Position numbers and translations under genes: made by a program. Shown here one piece after another: positions 16,650 to 24,204 of a stretch of 64,000 bases of DNA. Below the pieces are notes generated by a model. The model did not search any database. It was not told the origin of the DNA and saw only the letters and a list, made by a program, of their open reading frames with translations. The DNA comes from GCA-002779465 sp964596535 (GTDB taxonomy: Bacteria; Desulfobacterota; Desulfobacteria; Desulfobacterales; UBA2156), in NCBI GenBank assembly GCA_964596535.1, contig CAZQUR010000004.1, forward strand, positions 1 through 64,000. Reading direction: 5' to 3'. The stretch's first letter is position 1; every line of letters begins with the position of its first letter.

Positions 16650-19600
16650 ATGAACAGAAAAATCGGCACGGCATTAGTGGTCGGGGCCGGAATTGGCGGT
16701 ATGCGGACCGCCATGGATCTGGCGGAATTCGGATATGGAGTGACCCTGATCGACCGGGCTCCCCACCTGGGAGGCATTCTGAGCCAGCTCGATTATCAGT
16801 TTCCCACCGATCGTTGCGGCATGTGCAAAATGCTCCCGCTCATCGATCGGGACGTTTCGTCCCAATATTGCCTGCGGAAGGGTTTTACCCATGAAAATAT
16901 CCACGTCTTTCTTTCCACCGAACTCATTTCCGTGGAAGGGGAGCCGGGGCGTTTCGGTGTCACTCTCAAACGAAAACAGAACTGGGTGGACCCCGCCCTC
17001 TGCGTTGGTTGCGGTCTTTGCACAGAAGTGTGCCCGGTGGAAGTTCCGGACACTTTCAACGCCGGACTGTCCAAAAGAAAAGCCATCTACCTTCCTGTTC
17101 CCCATGAGATACCGAACCCGTATATCATCGACATTGCCGCATGCAACCGGTGCGGAGAATGTGTGAAGGCCTGCCCGACCCATGCCATACGATTATCGGA
17201 ACAGGAACGTAAAAAATTCCGTATCCTGGTGGTAGATGATGAGCTGATCGTCCGGGATTCGCTCAAGGAACTCCTTGAAAATGAAGGTTTTTTCGTCAAC
17301 ATGGCGGCCTCCGGAGCAGAAGCGCTGGATCGTTTGTCCGAAGCGCCATATCATCTGATGCTCACCGATATCAAGATGCCGGAGATGGACGGTGTTGAGC
17401 TTTTACAAAAAGTGCGGGAAACTTTTCCGGATACGACCGTGATCATGATGACGGCGTATGCAACCGTTGAAACCGCTGTGGAAGCGATGAAAATCGGAGC
17501 CGTCGACTATCTCATCAAACCATTTGAACCCGAAACCCTCATTCCCATGATTCTTAAAAAATACGAAGATTTTGAAACCGCCGGCGCCAGCCGGATAGAG
17601 GTGGGTGCGATCGTTCTCAGCGGCGGCACGGCCTACTTCGATCCCCGGAGCGGGAAAAACACCCTAGGTTACGGGATTTATCCGAATGTGATGACGAACA
17701 TCGAATTCGAGAGAATTCTCAGCGGCTGCGGACCCACCCAGGGCCGGCTCATCCGATTCGACGGCAAGCCGATCCGAAAAGCTGCATGGCTCCAGTGCAT
17801 CGGCTCCCGGGACATCCAAATCGACGCCGACTTCTGCTCCAATGTCTGCTGCATGTTCGCCATCAAGGAAGCCCTGGTCGCCCAGAGACGGGCCGATGGG
17901 GATTTCGAAGCATCCATACTTTACATGGACATGCGGACTTTCGGCAAATCTTTTCAGCGGTACCGGGACACTGCAGAGCAGGAGCACGGCGTTCGTTTTA
18001 TCCGGGGACGCGTGCATTCCGTCACCCAGGATCGCGGAACCGGAGACCTCTTGATCCGTTATGCGGATCCAGGCGGTCAAATGGTTGAAGTCGCCCAGGA
18101 TGCGGTGATCCTTTCCGTCGGCCAGAGGCCGGCCACCGGATCGCAGGCGCTGGCGGACCTGCTTGGAATCCAGCTTAATCCATGGGGCTTCCATGAAAAT
18201 CCTCCCTTCTCCGTCACTCGAACCTCCCGGGAAGGAATCTTTGTGGGGGGTTCGTTTTCCGGTCTTAAGGACATTTCGGATTCGGTGATCCACGCCTCTG
18301 CCGCAGCTCTCTCCGCTTCCCGAATTCTGCATGCCTCAGGAGGCAGCTTGACACCTCAACCGTCGCCAAGCGTCGAACTCCGGGATGTAACCCGGGAATC
18401 CCCATCCCTTCTCATGACCCTTTGCACCTGCAACGGCGCCATCCTTGACGAAACCGTCAAAGCGGCCCTAAAGACGCATTTTACATCCGATCCGGATGTG
18501 GCTCAAGTGGAGTATGCGGAACAAATCTGCACCACTGAAGGATGGACGGGATTGTCTAAGCTCGCAAAAACTCGCCGGCCGAACCGGATTCTCATCGGAG
18601 CCTGTCTTTTCAACGGATACACCGGAAAACTGAGGGAACTGAGCATGGAAACAGGGCTCTCTTCCGCCTTAATGGAAATGGTCGATATCGGGTCTCCGGT
18701 ATTTTGCGTCAAAGATGCTCCGAAAGAAAAGTATGAGGCGACCCTGGAACGGATCCTCAAAATCGGCATCACCAGACTCAAAAATGTCGATCCCGCCCCC
18801 AAGGCGCCCACCCGTATCCAGCAGAGGGCGCTGGTGGTAGGCGGCGGCATCGCGGGCATGAGCGCAGCCCTTGCCGTCGCCGATCATGGTTATCCCGTGG
18901 ATATTGTGGAACAGGACACCCAGCTCGGTGGAAATCTTTCCTGGATCAAGAAAACCATCGAAGGCCACGATACCCAGTCGCTGCTGGAAGAAACGCTTTC
19001 CCGTGTGGAAAAGCATCCGAATATCCGCGTGCATACCGAATCCCATGTCTTGGAGGCCTTCGGACAGGCGGGACATTTTATGACGAATATTCAAAACGGC
19101 GCAAAGGAAATCAAAACCATCACGCACGGCGTTGCGATCTTGGCCACGGGTGGCATTGAAGCCCGGACCCAATCTTATGGCTACGGTACATCCGAAACCA
19201 TCGTGACGCAGAAGGAGTTGGAACTCAATCTTCACGAAAACCGGATAGACGCTGCGAAGTTAAAATCAGTGGTGATGATTCAATGCGTCGACTCGAGGGA
19301 AGAACCCCGCAACTATTGCAGCCGCATCTGCTGTGTGTCGGCGCTGAAAAATGCGCTTTATTTGAAGGAAAAGAACCCGACTTGTAAAATCACCATTCTC
19401 TATCGGGATCTGATGACCTATGGATTCTCTGAAACATATTATACCCGGGCTCGACGCGCCGATATCCTCTTTATGCAGTATGATCTGGAAAACAAACCCG
19501 CCGTCGTCCAGATGGATGACGACCTCCTGGTCAAAGCGCATGAACCGATTCTCGATCGCCAAATTCAAATAGGGGCGGATCTGGTCGTTCTGGCGACCGG

Positions 19601-20066
19601 CATTGTGCCGACACTCCCGGTGACTCTCGCTCAGGTTTTCGGAGCCTCAATCGATCCGGATGGCTTTTTCCTGGAAGCGGAATCGAAATGGCGGCCGGTG
19701 GATTCCCTCAAAGACGGGGTCTTTGCCTGCGGTATCGCTCATTCGCCCCGTTCCATCACCGAATCCATCGCAACGGCGGAGGCGGCCGCCCAGCGCTCCC
19801 TTCGGATCCTGAATCAGGAAAGCATCCCGACGAGCAGGGTGACCGCCATCGTCCGTCACAGCCTCTGTAGCCTCTGCGAGCGATGTATCGAAGCCTGCCC
19901 ATACGGCGCCAGGACATTCAATTTGGATCAAACCCAGGTGCAGGTCAATTCCCTGATGTGCCAGGGTTGCGGGACGTGTGTTTCGACTTGTCCGAACGGC
20001 GCTTCGGTGTTGGAGGGATTCCGAAAACAACAGATGTTCGATGTCATCGATGCGGCGCTCATATGA
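16650..20066 (+). CDS. Tandem HdrA-like flavoprotein with embedded response-regulator receiver
   Basis: A 1138-residue cytoplasmic flavoprotein. The first HdrA-like unit has FAD motif VVGAGIGGMRTA (about 9-20), CGMCKM (56-61) and ferredoxins at 118-128 (CVGCGLCTEVC) and 165-175 (CNRCGECVKAC). A complete receiver domain follows at about 191-308 with every catalytic residue: D196/D197, phosphoacceptor D240 (LTDIKMPEMDG), T268 and K290. The HdrA fold resumes (QCIGSRD, CSNVCCMF), and a second unit begins near 735 (RALVVGGGIAGMSAA; QCVDSREE; CSRICC), ending in two ferredoxins (CSLCERCIEACP; CQGCGTCVSTCP). It probably partners the Sec-HdrCB and the other HdrA. Phosphorylation could gate electron flow. 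AAGGA at 16638-16642 fixes the ATG at 16650, not 16635. Confidence 0.92.
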   Translation: MNRKIGTALVVGAGIGGMRTAMDLAEFGYGVTLIDRAPHLGGILSQLDYQFPTDRCGMCKMLPLIDRDVSSQYCLRKGFTHENIHVFLSTELISVEGEPGRFGVTLKRKQNWVDPALCVGCGLCTEVCPVEVPDTFNAGLSKRKAIYLPVPHEIPNPYIIDIAACNRCGECVKACPTHAIRLSEQERKKFRILVVDDELIVRDSLKELLENEGFFVNMAASGAEALDRLSEAPYHLMLTDIKMPEMDGVELLQKVRETFPDTTVIMMTAYATVETAVEAMKIGAVDYLIKPFEPETLIPMILKKYEDFETAGASRIEVGAIVLSGGTAYFDPRSGKNTLGYGIYPNVMTNIEFERILSGCGPTQGRLIRFDGKPIRKAAWLQCIGSRDIQIDADFCSNVCCMFAIKEALVAQRRADGDFEASILYMDMRTFGKSFQRYRDTAEQEHGVRFIRGRVHSVTQDRGTGDLLIRYADPGGQMVEVAQDAVILSVGQRPATGSQALADLLGIQLNPWGFHENPPFSVTRTSREGIFVGGSFSGLKDISDSVIHASAAALSASRILHASGGSLTPQPSPSVELRDVTRESPSLLMTLCTCNGAILDETVKAALKTHFTSDPDVAQVEYAEQICTTEGWTGLSKLAKTRRPNRILIGACLFNGYTGKLRELSMETGLSSALMEMVDIGSPVFCVKDAPKEKYEATLERILKIGITRLKNVDPAPKAPTRIQQRALVVGGGIAGMSAALAVADHGYPVDIVEQDTQLGGNLSWIKKTIEGHDTQSLLEETLSRVEKHPNIRVHTESHVLEAFGQAGHFMTNIQNGAKEIKTITHGVAILATGGIEARTQSYGYGTSETIVTQKELELNLHENRIDAAKLKSVVMIQCVDSREEPRNYCSRICCVSALKNALYLKEKNPTCKITILYRDLMTYGFSETYYTRARRADILFMQYDLENKPAVVQMDDDLLVKAHEPILDRQIQIGADLVVLATGIVPTLPVTLAQVFGASIDPDGFFLEAESKWRPVDSLKDGVFACGIAHSPRSITESIATAEAAAQRSLRILNQESIPTSRVTAIVRHSLCSLCERCIEACPYGARTFNLDQTQVQVNSLMCQGCGTCVSTCPNGASVLEGFRKQQMFDVIDAALI

Positions 20067-20079
20067 AAGAAGGCCCGGC

Positions 20080-20223
20080 ATGATCCGGATCGCAAGCCCT
20101 TCGATTCTTGGGGAGACGGCCTTTCCATCCTCAACGGACCCGTCAGAAGATCCTCAGGAATGGGAAGATCGCGGATTCGATTCGGAACCTCTACGGCGTT
20201 TCTTTCCGTACTTTCGGCAATGA
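20080..20223 (+). CDS. Possible 47-residue acidic small protein
   Basis: A short frame 13 bp after the HdrA-receiver gene, with AAGAAGG before its ATG. The product would be hydrophilic with Ser/Pro/Glu/Asp-rich sequence (PSEDPQEWEDRG) and no recognisable motif. It may be a small subunit of the upstream complex or chance. The rest of the 229-bp gap to the next kinase gene holds a hairpin at 20222-20250. Confidence 0.3.
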   Translation: MIRIASPSILGETAFPSSTDPSEDPQEWEDRGFDSEPLRRFFPYFRQ

Positions 20224-20262
20224 CGCTGCCCCCCGTGATATGCGGCGTCTGATCTTTTCTTC
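20222..20262 (+). terminator. Candidate terminator after the hdr-like operon
   Basis: GACGCTGC (20223-20230) pairs with GCGGCGTC (20242-20249), with one G-U pair and an 11-nt loop. A T-rich stretch (TGATCTTTTCTTC) follows. It may end the operon begun at the sigma-54 promoter before the sensor-kinase gene, though the T-run is interrupted. Confidence 0.4.
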
Positions 20263-20301
20263 GGGGTCATTCCCCTGAAAACAAAAACCGGGGATGTGAA
20301 A

Positions 20302-22620
20302 ATGTTGACATGGCTGAAAAACATCCGTCACAGACTCGCGGCAAAACTGATCGTCATGATGGGAATAATTCTTGTCGGCAGCTTCAGCGTCTGGGCTCAT
20401 TATAATCTCAACTTTCAGAAAACCAAATTGATGGCTTACACCATAGAAAGCACGGACCGCCTTACCAATACCATCAAACTCGGCGCCCATTATTCCATGA
20501 TGTCCAACAGCCGTGAAGATATCAATCAGATTATCAAAAACATTTCAACGCAACCCGAATTCGAGCAAATCCGCATCTACAACAAGGTCGGGCAAATTAA
20601 ATTTTCCAACAATTCCTCAGAGATCAACCAAACCACCAACATCCGGAATGAGGCCTGCATCATTTGCCATCAGACGGATCCGCCGAGAACTCAGGTCGGT
20701 CTTTCCGAAAGAATACGGGTGCTCGATTCAGACAAGGGCTATCGCATCCTCGGAATCATCAGCCCCATCTATAACGAGCCCGCTTGTGCTAGTACCGATT
20801 GTCACTTTCATCCGGAGGAAAAAAAGATTTTGGGCGCTCTGGATGTCGTGATTTCCCTGGAAGCACTCGATCAAGAAATTGTCCGGGCTGAAAAGAACTT
20901 CGTCGTCTTTTCGGTAGTCGTCTTCACCGTGACGTCCACCATAATTTTTCTCTTTGTTCTAAAGTTCGTCAACCAACCCATTAAAAAGATGATCAACGGC
21001 GCCAGGCGAGTCGCAAAAGGGGAATATTCCAGAGCCATTGAGATCGAACAAATCGATGAAATGAGTGAACTTGCCAACGCCTTTAATCATATGTGCAAAG
21101 AAATCCTCAAGCACGAAACCGAACTGAAAGCAAAGCAACGGGAATATCAAAATCTTTTCGAGTCGGTTCCATGTTTGATCACGGTGCAGGATCGGAATTT
21201 TACGCTCCTGAATTACAACCGTCAATTTTCCGACATGTTCAACCCCACTCCCGGGGACTATTGTTTTCGTGCGTACAAGGGGCGCAACCAAAAATGCGAT
21301 CCCTGCCCGGTGGAGGAGACATTCACCGATGGACAATCGCACCACACCGAAGAAAGCGGCCCGGGAAAGGACGGAACCGTTCGATCCTGGATCGTCAGGA
21401 CCTCCCCGATCGTTAACGAGAATGGCGAAATCGTCGCGGCCATGGAGATTTCCCTGGATATTACCGAGAGAAAAAAGCTCGAGTTCGATCTCTTAAAATC
21501 CGAAGAAAAGTACCACGCCATCTTCAACAACATCCCGAACCCGGTTTTTGTATTGGACGCGGACAATTACGAAATCCTCGATAGCAATAAAAGCGTGAAT
21601 ACCGTTTATGGCTATGAAACGCATGAACTGCAGAATCTCCCCTTCTTAATTCTCTTTCCGGAAAAAGAAAGGATACATTATTCCTTCAAGCTGGCGGCGT
21701 CCCACATCCTCGATCGTGTCAAACAGATCCATAAAAATGGAAAGGTCCTGTATGTCAACATTCGCATCTCCCCCTCCGAGATTTTAGAGAAAAAGGTGCT
21801 GCTGGTGACGACCAGCGATATCACCAAGCGTCTTGAAACCGAGCAGCAACTCATACAGGCAGGAAAAATGGCCACTCTCGGAGAAATGGCAACCGGCATC
21901 GCCCATGAACTCAACCAGCCCTTATCGGTCATCAAGACCGTGAGCAGTTTTTTCATCGACAAGCTCCGGAGGAAAGAACCCATCGAGGAAAAAACCCTTT
22001 CTACCATGCTGACCAAGGTGGACAGCAATGTGGACCGAGCCACCCGGATCATCAATCACATGCGACAGTTCGCAAGAAAATCCGAAGTGGAGTTGGAAAG
22101 GATTCGGATCAACGATGTCATCCAAAACGCGTTGGAAATTTTCAGCCAGCAGTTGAAGGTCAAAGGCATCGAAATCGTACAACGGCTCGATCCCCAATTG
22201 CCTTCCATCCTGGCAGATCCCGGAAGGCTTGAACAAGTGATCATCAATTTATTGGTCAATGCGCGGGACGCCATTGAAGAAAAATGGAACAGCACAGGTC
22301 GCCGGCAGGAAAAAGAGAGTATCGAACTGATCACGCGGTACGAAAAAGAGCAAGCGGTCCTGGAAATCATAGACAGCGGGATGGGAATCCCTGAGGCCTT
22401 TTTGGAAAAGATCTTCGAACCCTTTTTTACCACCAAGGAAGTGGGAAAAGGCACGGGTCTCGGCCTGTCCATCAGTTACGGGATCGTCGCGGAGTGCGGC
22501 GGCAAAATCGAGGCAAAAAACGTGAACGGCAACGGCGCCTGCTTTATCCTGCGGTTTCCTGTTACAAAGGTCGAAAAATCGGATCCGCGTTTCAAGTATC
22601 TTCCACGTGTCGGCGGATAA
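20302..22620 (+). CDS. Membrane sensor histidine kinase with periplasmic c-type heme motifs
   Basis: A 772-residue inner-membrane kinase. One helix near residues 13-35 and another near 195-220 flank a periplasmic domain. That domain has two c-heme attachment motifs: CIICH at 119-123 and the longer CASTDCH (C-x4-CH) at 162-168. HAMP follows (about 222-275), then a PAS domain carrying CFRAYKGRNQKCDPCP (a cysteine triad), a second PAS, a HisKA H-box TGIAHELNQPLSV and HATPase (DSGMGIPE; GTGLGLS). A bound heme pair would let it sense periplasmic redox state or a gas. No DNA-binding partner adjoins; the receiver-kinase 12 bp downstream and the HdrA receiver are candidate targets. GTG at 20296 is an alternative start. 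Confidence 0.9.
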   Translation: MLTWLKNIRHRLAAKLIVMMGIILVGSFSVWAHYNLNFQKTKLMAYTIESTDRLTNTIKLGAHYSMMSNSREDINQIIKNISTQPEFEQIRIYNKVGQIKFSNNSSEINQTTNIRNEACIICHQTDPPRTQVGLSERIRVLDSDKGYRILGIISPIYNEPACASTDCHFHPEEKKILGALDVVISLEALDQEIVRAEKNFVVFSVVVFTVTSTIIFLFVLKFVNQPIKKMINGARRVAKGEYSRAIEIEQIDEMSELANAFNHMCKEILKHETELKAKQREYQNLFESVPCLITVQDRNFTLLNYNRQFSDMFNPTPGDYCFRAYKGRNQKCDPCPVEETFTDGQSHHTEESGPGKDGTVRSWIVRTSPIVNENGEIVAAMEISLDITERKKLEFDLLKSEEKYHAIFNNIPNPVFVLDADNYEILDSNKSVNTVYGYETHELQNLPFLILFPEKERIHYSFKLAASHILDRVKQIHKNGKVLYVNIRISPSEILEKKVLLVTTSDITKRLETEQQLIQAGKMATLGEMATGIAHELNQPLSVIKTVSSFFIDKLRRKEPIEEKTLSTMLTKVDSNVDRATRIINHMRQFARKSEVELERIRINDVIQNALEIFSQQLKVKGIEIVQRLDPQLPSILADPGRLEQVIINLLVNARDAIEEKWNSTGRRQEKESIELITRYEKEQAVLEIIDSGMGIPEAFLEKIFEPFFTTKEVGKGTGLGLSISYGIVAECGGKIEAKNVNGNGACFILRFPVTKVEKSDPRFKYLPRVGG

Positions 22621-22632
22621 AGGGCTTTATCG

Positions 22633-23778
22633 GTGGCTCAAACAGAAAAAAGCCAAACCATTTTACTCGTCGACGATGAAGAGGATATCCGGGACGTCCT
22701 GAACCTGGCCCTTTCCAGTTCCGGATACGATGTCCTAACCGCGAAGAACGGCGTCGAGGCCCTCCAGATTTTTACACAAACGCATCCACCCATCGTGTTG
22801 ACGGATATCAAGATGCCCGGGATCATCGACGGTATCGAGCTGCTTCGGCGCATCAAAAATGAGAATCCGGATACCGAGGTCGTCATGATCACGGGTCATG
22901 GTGATATGGATCTGGCCATCCAAAGCTTGAAAAACGAGGCCACCGATTTCATCACCAAGCCCATTAACGTGGAAGCCCTCAAGGCGTCTTTGCAGCGGGT
23001 GGAAGAAAAAATCCTCATGAAGAGAAAGCTTCTGGAATACACCCAAAAGTTGGAAGCTTTGGTCCTGGAAAAGACGGAACTTCGGGATCGACTATCCTCC
23101 TTGGGCCTGATGATCGGCTCCATCTCCCACGCGATGAAAGGTCTGTTGACGAACCTGGATGCCGGTCTTTACCTTCTTGATTCTGGGATTTCCAAAAACC
23201 GTACGGAGCGGTTGAAGGAGGGGGTGGAAACGGTCCGGCAGACCGCCGGGCGCATTAAAAAACTGGTTCTGGATATCCTTTTTTATGCCAAAGAAAGGGA
23301 ACTCAAAATCCGGTCCACGGCTATCGAACCCTTTGCGAATGAAGTGGCGGACATCATCGAAAACAAGATCAAGGAAAAACCAATTGAACTGGTCCGCAGT
23401 TTTAAGGCCGCCCCAAAGTCGTGGATGATCGACCCCGATTTTCTCCGCACGGCCCTGATCAACGTCCTCGAAAATGCCGTAGATGCCTGTTGTGAGGACC
23501 CGGAAAAACCTTCCCATGAAATCCGATTTACCGTTGAGGAAAAAGACGGAGAACTCCTCTTCAATATTCTCGACGACGGGCCGGGTATGGACAGCGGCAC
23601 CCTGGAAAAGGCGTTCAATTTATTTTTCTCCACAAAAGGCCCCAAAGGGACGGGCTTCGGTCTTTTCATTACGGATAACATCATCAAACAGCACGGGGGT
23701 CGGATTCAGGCCCATTCTTCAAAAGGGAAAGGCACCCAGCTCTGCATCCGGATTCCTTTTCCGGAATCGAATCCCTGA
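22633..23778 (+). CDS. Receiver-histidine kinase hybrid
   Basis: A 381-residue cytoplasmic protein starting at GTG 12 bp after the heme kinase gene. The N-terminal receiver (residues 8-125; VDDEED, LTDIKMPGIIDG, TKPIN) is followed by a coiled linker and a kinase core with the atypical H-box SISHAMKGLLTN in place of HE-x-N-P, and an HATPase domain (NVLENAVDAC; DDGPGMD; GTGFGLF). The Pro-less H-box is typical of kinases that act within phosphorelays. The receiver strongly resembles that of the kinase at 3605. It probably receives phosphate from the heme kinase and passes it to a further receiver, possibly that in HdrA or the one at 7307. The targets are inference. Confidence 0.88.
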   Translation: MAQTEKSQTILLVDDEEDIRDVLNLALSSSGYDVLTAKNGVEALQIFTQTHPPIVLTDIKMPGIIDGIELLRRIKNENPDTEVVMITGHGDMDLAIQSLKNEATDFITKPINVEALKASLQRVEEKILMKRKLLEYTQKLEALVLEKTELRDRLSSLGLMIGSISHAMKGLLTNLDAGLYLLDSGISKNRTERLKEGVETVRQTAGRIKKLVLDILFYAKERELKIRSTAIEPFANEVADIIENKIKEKPIELVRSFKAAPKSWMIDPDFLRTALINVLENAVDACCEDPEKPSHEIRFTVEEKDGELLFNILDDGPGMDSGTLEKAFNLFFSTKGPKGTGFGLFITDNIIKQHGGRIQAHSSKGKGTQLCIRIPFPESNP

Positions 23779-23789
23779 ACCAAAATTCG

Positions 23790-24182
23790 TCAACCCTTGG
23801 AAGAATGCAGCTTTTTATGTTCGCAGGCGGCATTCATCTTGATGAGCAGTTCTTCAAACGTCACCGGTTTGATGAGATAGTCAAAGGCCCCGTATTTCAT
23901 TCCTTCGATGCTCGCCTCGAGAGACGCATGACCGGTGAGCATGATCACCTGGACATCGAAACGGATCTTTTTGATCTCTTTAAGGGCCTCGATCCCGTCC
24001 ATGCCGCCGGGCAGCTTGACGTCCAGAACGACGATGTCACAGGCGTTTTGCTTCAAGAACGCCAAACCTTCTTCTGCGCTGGTCACACCCGTTGCCTTCA
24101 GCTTGCGGCGGCACAATCGGTTGACGATCGTTTCAAGAAAGTCCACTTCGTCATCGACGATCAGTACGCGAAAAAAATTTAT
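23790..24182 (-). CDS. Single-domain response regulator with apparent ATA start
   Basis: A 130-residue receiver with no output domain (RVLIVDDEVDF; VVLDVKLPGGMDG; IKPVTFEE). The first ATG in frame would remove the essential VDDE strand. The frame is open upstream to a stop overlapping the kinase gene but contains no ATG, GTG or TTG. AAGGGAG on the minus strand stands eight bases before an ATA at 24182-24180, giving a product beginning NFFRVLIVDDEVDF. The paralogous receiver at 31215-31649 begins MGTFSVLIVDDEIDF, which supports this N-terminus. Either ATA is used or ATA is a changed ATG. It lies 22 bp after the dCache kinase gene, its expected partner. Confidence 0.8.
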   Translation of the reverse strand: MNFFRVLIVDDEVDFLETIVNRLCRRKLKATGVTSAEEGLAFLKQNACDIVVLDVKLPGGMDGIEALKEIKKIRFDVQVIMLTGHASLEASIEGMKYGAFDYLIKPVTFEELLIKMNAACEHKKLHSSKG

Positions 24183-24204
24183 CGGATGTTCTCCCTTCCG
24201 GCGA

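Noticed and set aside
15535..16674. Long minus-strand open frame across the UGA of the HdrCB gene
   Set aside because: Antisense of two clear CCG-domain halves; composition is unlike a protein and no ribosome site is present.
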